In this document: in pieces, positions 39,915 through 47,731 of the stretch | Numbering within the stretch: the first letter of the stretch is position 1 | Layout of the letters: the number at the start of each line of letters is the position of its first letter | NCBI RefSeq assembly: GCF_001298105.1 | Contig: NZ_LGJH01000138.1 | Coordinates: forward strand, 17,775 to 81,774 | Length of the DNA: 64,000 nucleotides | DNA from: Novosphingobium sp. ST904 | Lineage (GTDB): Bacteria; Pseudomonadota; Alphaproteobacteria; Sphingomonadales; Sphingomonadaceae | Reading direction: 5' to 3' | Notes under the pieces: model-generated | What the model saw: the letters and a program-made list of their open reading frames with translations, nothing else | Told to the model about the DNA's origin: nothing | Database searches by the model: none | Position numbers and translations under genes: made by a program

Positions 39915-40110
39915 ACAACCTTCTCCGTCTTTTATGTTTTCTCCAGATTACGCCGATCCCTGTGCCCCGGCAAGTCGCCATGACGATATCGCGCCGGTCA
40001 TCTTCGCGCATTTCCGGCCATGTTCCGCCGCTGAAACCGGCGGCAGGGAAAAAAGGAGGCTGCATCAATAGTCTCGACCGACCGCGAACTCGGCGCTATT
40101 TCCCGCCGCG

Positions 40111-41289
40111 ATGGCTGAAGACACCTCCCCACAGGGCCCGCAGGACACCGAAAACCGCAACGCGGCCGATGCCGGGGGCGATGCCCCCCGACGCGGGATC
40201 AATCCGCGCACCCGGGCCATCCTGATCGGGGTGGCGATCGCCGCACTGCTGGCGGCGGGGCTCTGGTACTGGCGCCACAAGACGTACGGCCAGTACTTCG
40301 AGGAAACCGACGACGCGCAGATCCGCGCCGACGCTGTGGCGATCGCGCCCAAGGTCGGCGGCTATGTCGCCGCGGTGCTCGTGGGCGATAACCAGGACGT
40401 GACGCAGGGCCAGCAGCTCGTCCGTATCGATCCGCGGGACTACGACGCCAAGGTGGCGCAGGCCCGCGCGCAGATCGCCGAGGCCGCAGCCGGAGCGGAG
40501 AACGCCCGCGCCTCCATCGCCGAGCAGCAGGCCGCGATCGCGCAGGCCGAGGCCCAGCTTGTCGCCGCGAAGACCAAGGCTGCGCACGATGCCGCCGAAG
40601 TCGCCCGCTATGCACCGCTTGCCGCCAGCGGCGCGGAAACCCGCGAACAGCTTGCCCAGCTCCGCCTCACCGCCGCCCAGTCCGCGCAGCAGGTGCGCGA
40701 ACAGGCCGCCGGGCTGGAGATGCAGAAGCGCCGCGTCGCCGGAATGGAGGCACAGATCCGTCAGGCCGAGGCGCAGGGCCAGGGCGCCCGCGCCCAGTTC
40801 GAAGCGGCCGGGGTGGACCTCTCCTCCACGCACCTCTCCTCGCCGATCGCGGGCCGCGTGGGCGACCGCACCGTGCGGGTGGGCCAGTACGTGCAGGCAG
40901 GCACCCGGCTGATGTCGGTGGTCCCGCTCGACAAGCTCTACGTCGTCGCCAACTTCAAGGAGACGCAGCTTGCGCTGATGCGTCCGGGCCAGCCCGCCCG
41001 GATTTCGGTCGATGCCCTCAGCGGGGTCGAGGTCGTCGGCCGCGTCTCCAGCGTATCGCCGGGCACCGGCGCGCAGTTCTCGATCCTCCCCCCGGAAAAC
41101 GCCACCGGCAACTTCACCAAGATCGTCCAGCGCGTTCCCGTGCGGCTGGAGATCGAAGCCCCCGCCTCGGCACGCAAGGTGCTGCTGCCCGGCCTGTCCG
41201 TTTCGGTGACGGTCGATACCCGCAGCGCAAAGGACGAACTCGGCCGCATCGAGAAGGACCAGGAGCGGCTCGAAGCGAAGGGCCGCTGA
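40111..41289 (+). CDS. emrA: Membrane fusion protein of an EmrAB-type efflux pump
   Basis: A 392-residue HlyD/EmrA protein. Cytosolic N terminus with an Ala/Asp-rich tail, one membrane helix about 36-55, lipoyl half-motif ADAVAIAPKVGGYVAAVLVGDNQDV, a long coiled coil about 115-230 rich in Ala/Gln/Glu, the second lipoyl half LSSPIAGRVGDRTVRVGQYV, and a beta-barrel end. It bridges EmrB to an outer-membrane channel. The ribosome site before the ATG is weak. First gene of a three-gene efflux operon. Confidence 0.9.
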   Translation: MAEDTSPQGPQDTENRNAADAGGDAPRRGINPRTRAILIGVAIAALLAAGLWYWRHKTYGQYFEETDDAQIRADAVAIAPKVGGYVAAVLVGDNQDVTQGQQLVRIDPRDYDAKVAQARAQIAEAAAGAENARASIAEQQAAIAQAEAQLVAAKTKAAHDAAEVARYAPLAASGAETREQLAQLRLTAAQSAQQVREQAAGLEMQKRRVAGMEAQIRQAEAQGQGARAQFEAAGVDLSSTHLSSPIAGRVGDRTVRVGQYVQAGTRLMSVVPLDKLYVVANFKETQLALMRPGQPARISVDALSGVEVVGRVSSVSPGTGAQFSILPPENATGNFTKIVQRVPVRLEIEAPASARKVLLPGLSVSVTVDTRSAKDELGRIEKDQERLEAKGR

Positions 41290-41290
41290 A

Positions 41291-42862
41291 GTGGCGAGCA
41301 CCGCCCTGCCCTCCGGTAAAGGCACCGCTCCCGCCAGACCGGCCAACGCCGACCTGGGCGCCTGGCTGGCAGTGGCGGCAGGCACGCTGGGCGCGCTCAT
41401 GGCGACGCTCGACATCTCGATCGTCAATTCCGCCCTCCCCACGATCCAGGGCGAGATCGGCGCCACCGGCACCGAAGGCGCCTGGGTGGCGACGGCCTAT
41501 CTGGTGGCAGAGATCATCATCATCCCGCTTTCGGCCTGGCTTGAACGCGTGCTCGGCCTGCGCACGTTCCTGCTGATCGCGGTTACGCTGTTCACCGGAT
41601 TCTCCATCGTCTGCGGGTTCGCCAACTCGCTGGTGATGATGATCGTCGGCCGGGTGGGACAGGGCTTCACCGGCGGCGCGATGATCCCCACCGCCCAGAC
41701 CATCATCGCCCAGCGCCTGCCGCGCCACCAGCAGTCCATCGGCACGGCCGCCTTCGGCGTCGTCGCGATCCTGGGGCCGCTGATCGGCCCGCTGGTCGGC
41801 GGCTGGCTCGCGGAGAACCTGAGCTGGCACTACGCCTTCTTCCTCAACGTGCCGATTTCCTTCATCCTCATCACCCTGCTGCTGGTGGGCCTGAAGCACC
41901 AGCCTTCCCGGCTGAACCTGCTGCGAGAGGCGGACTGGATCGGCATCGCCGGGCTGGCGCTGGGCATGGGCGGGCTGACGGTGTTCCTGGAGGAAGGATC
42001 GCGGGAGGAATGGTTCGCCTCGCCGCTGATCCAGAAGATGGCCTTCATCAGCGCGATCGGCTTCATCCTCCTGCTCTACGGCCAGTTCACCGCGCGCCGG
42101 CCGGTCATCAAGCTGGCACTCCTGCTTGACCGGCAGTTCGGATCGGTGGCGATCATGGGCATGGCGCTGGGCGTGGTGCTTTACGGCACTTCCTACGCCA
42201 TCCCGCAGTTCCTCGCCTCCATCGCGGACTATAACGCGCTGCAATCGGGCAAGGTCGTGCTGCTCTCCGGCATTCCCTCCATCCTGCTGATGCCCTTCGT
42301 GCCCTTCCTGCTGAAGCGCGTGGACATCCGCATCGCGGTGGCTTTCGGCATGGGCATCATGGGCCTTTCCGCATTCATGGAGACCAGCCTGACGCTCGGC
42401 TCCACCGGCGGAGACTTTACCGAATCCCAGCTCATGCGGGGGGTCGGCCAGATCATGGGCATGCTCTTCCTCAGCCAGGCCGTGGTGCAGTCGGTCCCGC
42501 CGGAGGACGCGGGCGATGCCTCCGGCCTGTTCAACTCCATGCGCAACCTCGGCGGCAGCTTCGCGCTCGCCGGGATCTCGATCCTCCAGCAGAACCGCCT
42601 CTGGCTGCACTCCCGCCGGATCGAGGAAACGCTCAACGCCAATTCCCCCGCCGTGCAGGACTATGTGAACGGCCTCGGCCAGATGATCGGCAGCCCGCAA
42701 GCCGGCATCCGCATGCTGGGACAGCAGATTCAGGGACAAGCCCTCGTCATGACCTACAACGACATCTTCTTCGCCATGAGCATCGTGACGCTCGCGGTAT
42801 TGCCGCTGGTGCTGTTCCTGCGCCCGCTGCCGCGCAACGCCGCGCTGGGGGCCATGCACTGA
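41291..42862 (+). CDS. emrB: MFS drug transporter, EmrB/DHA2 family
   Basis: A 523-residue transporter with about 14 membrane segments, starting at GTG 41291, one base after the emrA stop. MATLDISIVNSALPTIQGEI (motif D1) and GRVGQGFTGGAMIPTAQTII (motif C of drug antiporters) identify the DHA2 family. It exports hydrophobic compounds by proton exchange, with EmrA and the outer-membrane factor carrying them across both membranes. The substrate cannot be predicted. Confidence 0.92.
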   Translation: MASTALPSGKGTAPARPANADLGAWLAVAAGTLGALMATLDISIVNSALPTIQGEIGATGTEGAWVATAYLVAEIIIIPLSAWLERVLGLRTFLLIAVTLFTGFSIVCGFANSLVMMIVGRVGQGFTGGAMIPTAQTIIAQRLPRHQQSIGTAAFGVVAILGPLIGPLVGGWLAENLSWHYAFFLNVPISFILITLLLVGLKHQPSRLNLLREADWIGIAGLALGMGGLTVFLEEGSREEWFASPLIQKMAFISAIGFILLLYGQFTARRPVIKLALLLDRQFGSVAIMGMALGVVLYGTSYAIPQFLASIADYNALQSGKVVLLSGIPSILLMPFVPFLLKRVDIRIAVAFGMGIMGLSAFMETSLTLGSTGGDFTESQLMRGVGQIMGMLFLSQAVVQSVPPEDAGDASGLFNSMRNLGGSFALAGISILQQNRLWLHSRRIEETLNANSPAVQDYVNGLGQMIGSPQAGIRMLGQQIQGQALVMTYNDIFFAMSIVTLAVLPLVLFLRPLPRNAALGAMH

Positions 42863-44319
42863 TGCGCGCAGCACCCCTGCTCCTCGCGGTCTCGCTCTCG
42901 GTCCTGGCCGGTGCCTGCACCATGGGCCCCGATTATGACGGCCCCCCGGCAGTCGCCAGCGCCGCCGCCGCGCGCGGCGGTTTCGTGCGCGCCGACGATC
43001 CTTCGCTGGCCGCGGGCCCCGGCCTCGCCCGCTGGTGGGAAAGCCTTGGCGACCCGGCGCTGACCGGCCTCGTCGACGATGCCCTGAGCAACAGCCCCAG
43101 CATCGAGGCCGCACAGGCCCGCATCCGGGAAGCCCGCGCCAAGCTGGAGCAGGGCCGCGCCGGGCTCTATCCCTCGGTCGCCGCCAATGCGATGTACGTC
43201 CACGCCACCCTGCCCGGTTCCGGGATCGGCGGCAGTTCGTCTTCCGACGGAGCGGACGGCGAGAGTTCGGGCTCATCCGCACTCAACTTCTACAATGTCG
43301 GCGCCAATGTCTCGTGGGAGCCCGACCTGTTCGGCGGCAAGCGCCGCGGCGTCGAGGCAGCCCGCGCGACGCTCGACCAGCGCTACGCCGACCTTGCCGA
43401 TGCGCAAGTCTCGCTGAGCGCGCAAGTCGCCCAGTCCTACGTCAACTTGCGCGATGTGCAGGAACGCGCCCGGCTCAACGCCCGGTCGAGCGAACTCCAG
43501 CGCCGCGCCGTGGAACTCACCCGTCAGCGCTACGCGGCCGGCACCGCATCCAGGCTTCAGGTCGAGCGGCTGCAGAACCAGCTTTCCGCCACCGATGCGC
43601 AGAACGTGCCGCTCACCGCGCAGATCGCGATCTACAAGGACGCGCTTGCCGTGCTGACCGGCCGGGCGCCGGGCGAACTGGACGGCGCACTGGCGGCCGG
43701 GGCCCCGGTGCCGTTGCCGCCCGCCTCGGTTCCGATCGGCGATCCCGCCGCCCTGATCGCCCACCGCCCCGACGTGCGTTCCGCCGAACGGGCGCTGGCG
43801 GCCGGCACCGCCCAGATCGGCGTCAAGAAGGCGCAGACGCTGCCGGGCCTCAAGTTCTCCGGCATCCTCGGCCTTGGCGGCACCGAACCGGGCGACGTGT
43901 TCGACCCCGGCAATTTCGCCGCCCTGCTGATGCCGCAGCTGAGCTGGCCCGTGCTGGACTTCGGCAAGAGCGGCAGCGCCGTGCGGGAAGCGGAAGCCCA
44001 GCGCGACGGCGCGCAGGCGCAGTATCGCCAGGCCGTGCTAGAAGCCTTGCAGGATGCCGAGGACAGCCTTGCTCGTTTCGGGGCGACACGGCGCCAGCTT
44101 GCCCAGCTCACGATGGCCCAGCGCAGCGCGGCAACCGCCGCCGATCTCAATCGCCAGCGCTTCCGCGCCGGAACCAGCAGCCTGATCGACCAGCTCGACA
44201 TCGAACGGCAGGAACTGAGCGCGGCAACCTCCACCGCGCAGGCATGCGCGCAACTGACCATCGACTATATCGCGGTGCAGAAGGCGCTCGGCCTCGGCTG
44301 GAGCGACGAAAGGCGCTGA
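42862..44319 (+). CDS. Outer-membrane efflux lipoprotein (NodT/RND OMF family)
   Basis: A 485-residue TolC-type protein with a lipobox (LAGAC, residues 15-19). Two OEP repeats are seen (about 55-245 and 265-470), with blocks LARWWESLGDPALTGLVDDAL, NVSWEPDLFGGKRRGVEAAR and RHRPDVRSAERALAAGT-type text (LIAHRPDVRSAERALAAGT). Its ATG overlaps the emrB stop (TGATG), completing a tripartite pump operon. Confidence 0.92.
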   Translation: MRAAPLLLAVSLSVLAGACTMGPDYDGPPAVASAAAARGGFVRADDPSLAAGPGLARWWESLGDPALTGLVDDALSNSPSIEAAQARIREARAKLEQGRAGLYPSVAANAMYVHATLPGSGIGGSSSSDGADGESSGSSALNFYNVGANVSWEPDLFGGKRRGVEAARATLDQRYADLADAQVSLSAQVAQSYVNLRDVQERARLNARSSELQRRAVELTRQRYAAGTASRLQVERLQNQLSATDAQNVPLTAQIAIYKDALAVLTGRAPGELDGALAAGAPVPLPPASVPIGDPAALIAHRPDVRSAERALAAGTAQIGVKKAQTLPGLKFSGILGLGGTEPGDVFDPGNFAALLMPQLSWPVLDFGKSGSAVREAEAQRDGAQAQYRQAVLEALQDAEDSLARFGATRRQLAQLTMAQRSAATAADLNRQRFRAGTSSLIDQLDIERQELSAATSTAQACAQLTIDYIAVQKALGLGWSDERR

Positions 44320-44367
44320 TCCTGCGGTCTGCACCGACCCGCAGAATGGCGGTTGTGCCCACCGATT

Positions 44368-44379
44368 GTTAGCGCTATC
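44368..44379. promoter_or_regulatory. LacI-type operator before the GH43 gene
   Basis: GTTAGCGCTATC, with the GCGC centre common to LacI-family operators. It lies 37 bases before the GTG start of GH43 and resembles the sites at 50733, 50790, 60410, 62631 and 62658. Confidence 0.6.
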
Positions 44380-44416
44380 TTTCCCGGATAAGGTTCATAC
44401 CGACCGGGAGATTGAT

Positions 44417-45529
44417 GTGTCGAGGCGAATTTACGCAGCCCTTGCGGCAACCGCTTTCTGCGGCCTGATGGCAGCCTGCAACGGCACCGGCGGCGCCCCC
44501 GAAGCCACGGCTTCCGCCGACGCCACCGAAGCGGACGCCGCTTCGGGCAAGAAGTACCTTTCGCAGCCGCTCGTCAGCGAAATCTACACCGCCGACCCTT
44601 CCGCCCACGTGTGGAACGACAAGTTCTACATCTATCCCAGCCATGACATCGACGGCCCCACGCCCGAGGACGACCTTGGCAGCCATTTCGAAATGCGCGA
44701 CTATCACGTGCTGTCGATGGACAACGTGGGCGGCAAGGTCACCATCGGCCCCGTCGCGCTGGACGTGAAGCAGGTACCCTGGGCCGACAAGCAGATGTGG
44801 GCGCCCGATGCCGCCTTCAAGAATGGCACTTACTACCTCTACTTCCCGGCCAAGGACAAGCAGGGCGCCTTCCGCATCGGCGTGGCCACTTCCACGGACC
44901 CGATGGGCCCGTTCAAGCCGCAGCCCCTGCCGATCAAGGGCAGCTATTCGATCGACCCCGCGGTCTTCACGGACACGGACGGCCAGAGCTACATGTACTT
45001 CGGCGGCATCTGGGGCGGGCAGCTTCAGCGCAACCAGGGCGGCAAGTACGATCCCGATGGCTCGAAGACCGATCTCCAGGCGGACGACAAGCCCGCCCTG
45101 CTCCCGCGCGTGGCGCGCATGAGCGGCGATATGCTGGAGTTCGCCGAAGCCCCGCGCGAAGTGAAGATCGTGGACGAGAAGGGCAAGCTCCTGCTCGGCG
45201 GCGACCATGACCGGCGCTTCTTCGAAGCCGCGTGGATGCACAAGTACAAGGGCAAGTACTACTTCAGCTACTCGACCGGCGACACCCATTACCTTGCCTA
45301 TGGCATCGGCGATTCCCCTTACGGTCCCTTCACTTACAAGGGCCGCATCCTGGAGCCGGTGGAAGGCTGGACCACGCACCACTCGATCGTCGAGAAGGAC
45401 GGCAAGTGGTGGCTGTTCTACGCCGACAGCCAGCTTTCCGGCCAGACGCGCCTGCGCAACGTGAAGGTGACCGAACTGCACTACAACGAAGACGGCACGA
45501 TCAGGACGATCGATCCGTTCGTTCGCTAA
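44417..45529 (+). CDS. GH43 family glycoside hydrolase lipoprotein
   Basis: A 370-residue protein from GTG 44417 with GGGAG 6 bases before. The lipobox LMAAC is at residues 17-21. The five-bladed propeller starts with the general base Asp in SEIYTADPSAHVWNDKFYIYP, cut here to its core EIYTADPSAHVW. SYSIDPAVFTDTDGQSYMYF carries the pKa-modulating Asp, and EAAWMHKYKGKYYFSYS the acid Glu. GH43 enzymes remove arabinose or xylose from xylan or arabinan. As a lipoprotein in the xylan locus it probably trims side chains at the outer membrane or in the periplasm. An operator for the local LacI regulator precedes it. Confidence 0.85.
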   Translation: MSRRIYAALAATAFCGLMAACNGTGGAPEATASADATEADAASGKKYLSQPLVSEIYTADPSAHVWNDKFYIYPSHDIDGPTPEDDLGSHFEMRDYHVLSMDNVGGKVTIGPVALDVKQVPWADKQMWAPDAAFKNGTYYLYFPAKDKQGAFRIGVATSTDPMGPFKPQPLPIKGSYSIDPAVFTDTDGQSYMYFGGIWGGQLQRNQGGKYDPDGSKTDLQADDKPALLPRVARMSGDMLEFAEAPREVKIVDEKGKLLLGGDHDRRFFEAAWMHKYKGKYYFSYSTGDTHYLAYGIGDSPYGPFTYKGRILEPVEGWTTHHSIVEKDGKWWLFYADSQLSGQTRLRNVKVTELHYNEDGTIRTIDPFVR

Positions 45530-45552
45530 GGCCGGGTTCGGTGGGGACGGCC

Positions 45553-46449
45553 GTGAAGCCTGCGCGCCTGCTGGTGGCGGCGTTGCTGGCCGCCGTCCCC
45601 CTTGTCGCACAGGCGGCACCCCCGGCGCCGCAGATCGCGCTGACGTTCGACGACCTGCCGCTGCATACGCCCTACCCTTCGGGCGAAACGCCGGTCTCGG
45701 TCGTCGATGCGATCGTGGCGGCGCTGAAGCAGGCCCGCGCGCCTGCATTCGGCTTCGTGAATGCGGGCAAGGGCGCGCCGGGCGAGCTTGATGCCGTACT
45801 GGCCCGCTGGCGCGCGGCGGGCCTGCCTTTCGGCAATCACGGCTACGCTCACAGCAATCTCGACAAGGTCGGCGCGGCACAGTTCGTGGCCGAGATCGAC
45901 CGCAACGAAGCCGTTCTGGCGCCGCTCGGCATGAAACGCTGGCTGCGCTATCCATATCTCGCCGAAGGCCAGGCCCCCGCCGAGCGAGACGCCGTGCGTC
46001 AGGCACTGGCGCAGCGGCACTATCGCATCGCCGGCGTCAGCCTCTCCTTTGATGACTGGGCGTGGAACGCGCCTTACGCCCGCTGCATCGCGCAGGGGAA
46101 CGCAGCAGCGGTCGCCGATATCGAAACCCGCTATCTCGCCGCCGCCCGCCGCGATGCGCAAGCGGCGCGGGCTGCCTCAAAAAGCCGGTTCGGGCGCGAC
46201 GTGCCTTATGTCCTGCTGCTTCACGTCGGCGCCTTCGATGCGCGGATGCTGCCGCGGCTGTTGTCGCTCTACCGGGACATGGGCTTCCGGTTCGTCACGC
46301 TCGAGCACGCGCAGCGCGACGGTTTCTATGCCGCCACCGATCCGGCCATACCCGGCCCGACGCCCGCCTTGCTGAGGGCTGCGCCGCTCGAACGTCCGGG
46401 CGACGAGGTCTGCCCCGCCTCCCTTAACGCAGCAGTTCCAGCGCAATAG
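45553..46449 (+). CDS. Secreted polysaccharide deacetylase (NodB/CE4-type)
   Basis: A 298-residue protein starting at GTG 45553 behind a G-rich stretch. The signal peptide ends Ala-Gln-Ala. The NodB motif 1 is IALTFDDLPLHT (catalytic and metal Asp pair) and motif 2 is GNHGYAHSNLD (metal His pair). Family members deacetylate xylan, chitin or peptidoglycan. Between a GH43 and an SGNH hydrolase in a xylan locus, acetylxylan deacetylation is a reasonable guess. Its 3' end overlaps the convergent SGNH gene by 26 bases. Confidence 0.8.
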   Translation: MKPARLLVAALLAAVPLVAQAAPPAPQIALTFDDLPLHTPYPSGETPVSVVDAIVAALKQARAPAFGFVNAGKGAPGELDAVLARWRAAGLPFGNHGYAHSNLDKVGAAQFVAEIDRNEAVLAPLGMKRWLRYPYLAEGQAPAERDAVRQALAQRHYRIAGVSLSFDDWAWNAPYARCIAQGNAAAVADIETRYLAAARRDAQAARAASKSRFGRDVPYVLLLHVGAFDARMLPRLLSLYRDMGFRFVTLEHAQRDGFYAATDPAIPGPTPALLRAAPLERPGDEVCPASLNAAVPAQ

Positions 46450-47644
46450 CATCGCCCATGGCCTTGTAGCCCGCAGGGTTCGGATGAAGCGCATCGCCCA
46501 CATCGTAAGCGGGATTGAGCCGGTCCGGCCGCGCAGGGTCACGCATGACCTTGTCGAAATCGATCACGCCATCGAAGTTTCCGGGCGCGCGTATCCACGC
46601 ATTGAGCGCCTGCCGGTCCGCTTCGTTGGCGGCATCGGGATGGTAGAACTCGGTCCCCATGTCGGGAAGCAGCGTCGCCCCGTAGACCTTGATGCCGTGC
46701 GCGCGGGCGCGGGCGACGATCTGGGCATAGGCGCCGGTAACCTGCTCGACCATGGCGGCATGTTCTTCGGCGCTCACCGGCTTGAGCCGGGTGAGGTTGC
46801 CAAGGTCGTTGATGCCTTCCAGCAGGATCAGGTGCGTGACCCCGGGCAGCGCCAGCACGTCGCGGTCGAGCCGGGCCATGGCATTGGGCCCCAGCCCGTC
46901 CAGCAGCACGCGGTTGCCGCCGATACCCTGGTTTATCACCGCCTTCCCGCCGCCAAGACGGCGCGCCAGCACGTCGGTCCAGCGGTCGTTGCCGTTGGTC
47001 GTGGTACCGCGCCCGTCCGTGATGGAATCGCCCAGCGCCACCACCGCCCCGGCCTTGCAGGCGCGCGCCTCGATGCCGGACAGCATGAACCAGTGATCGA
47101 CGGGATGGGCCGAGGGCAGGTCCGTTTCGGCAACGTGATCGCCCGCCAGCCAATAGGATGTCGTGCGCGAACCCGGATGCGAGGTCTGCCGTCCTGGCAC
47201 CTCTGCCAGGTGGATCGAGACGGCAAGATCCTCGAACGCGCTGACCGGCATGTCCACCGGATCGGATAGCCAGTCCGCCCCCGGCGGGATCACCACGCGG
47301 GGCTTGCCGGAAAAGCGCAGCGCGGTGACCGTGCGCGCATCGACGGCTGCCTTGCCGGATTGCACCGCGCGGGCCAGCGTTGCCGCCTCGATCGTCATCG
47401 GCCGGTCGCCGAAGGCGTTGGAGAACCGCACCCGTACCGCGCTGCCGCCGATAGAGGGGCGCACGGTCTGGCGCAGCGTCACGTTGCGCAGGGCTTCTGC
47501 CGGCAGCGCATTGTCGGCGCCCGGCTCCATCTGCGAGGAACCCCACGCGGCGACCCATGGGCACGGCGCCGCCACGGCGGGCGAGGCGATCCCTGCTCCG
47601 AGCAGCGCGGCAGTCAGGACAAGGCGGCGGTACGTCGTCAACAT
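46424..47644 (-). CDS. Secreted SGNH/GDSL hydrolase
   Basis: A 406-residue protein with a signal peptide (cleavage near residue 26). An N-terminal jelly-roll-like region (about 30-195) is followed by an SGNH domain: block I VVALGDSITDGRGTTTNGND (Ser near 207), block II Gly in INQGIGGNR, block III Asn in LLEGINDLGN, and block V Asp/His in DALHPNPAGY. Enzymes of this arrangement act as acetyl or other esterases on plant polysaccharides. A terminator for the TonB receptor lies between its start and that receptor's stop, so it needs its own promoter. Confidence 0.85.
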   Translation of the reverse strand: MLTTYRRLVLTAALLGAGIASPAVAAPCPWVAAWGSSQMEPGADNALPAEALRNVTLRQTVRPSIGGSAVRVRFSNAFGDRPMTIEAATLARAVQSGKAAVDARTVTALRFSGKPRVVIPPGADWLSDPVDMPVSAFEDLAVSIHLAEVPGRQTSHPGSRTTSYWLAGDHVAETDLPSAHPVDHWFMLSGIEARACKAGAVVALGDSITDGRGTTTNGNDRWTDVLARRLGGGKAVINQGIGGNRVLLDGLGPNAMARLDRDVLALPGVTHLILLEGINDLGNLTRLKPVSAEEHAAMVEQVTGAYAQIVARARAHGIKVYGATLLPDMGTEFYHPDAANEADRQALNAWIRAPGNFDGVIDFDKVMRDPARPDRLNPAYDVGDALHPNPAGYKAMGDAIALELLR

Positions 47645-47665
47645 CGCGTGACCCTCAAAAGAAAT

Positions 47666-47694
47666 GAGCCGGCGCCCATTGGGGACGCCGGCTC
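47666..47694 (-). terminator. Factor-independent terminator after the xylan-locus TonB receptor
   Basis: On the minus strand GAGCCGGCG pairs perfectly with CGCCGGCTC around an 11-base loop and is followed by ATTTCTTTT. It lies 38 bases after the receptor stop. Confidence 0.75.
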
Positions 47695-47731
47695 GCAGTT
47701 TTCAGGGAGGAGGAGTTCCCTGCAAGAACAA

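Noticed and set aside
41114..43282. Open frame of 722 codons on the minus strand
   Set aside because: Antisense to emrB and its neighbours; His/Arg/Asp/Gln-rich reverse-frame text without a family.
44322..44344. Hairpin after the efflux operon as terminator
   Set aside because: Only about six paired bases and no T-run; not convincing.
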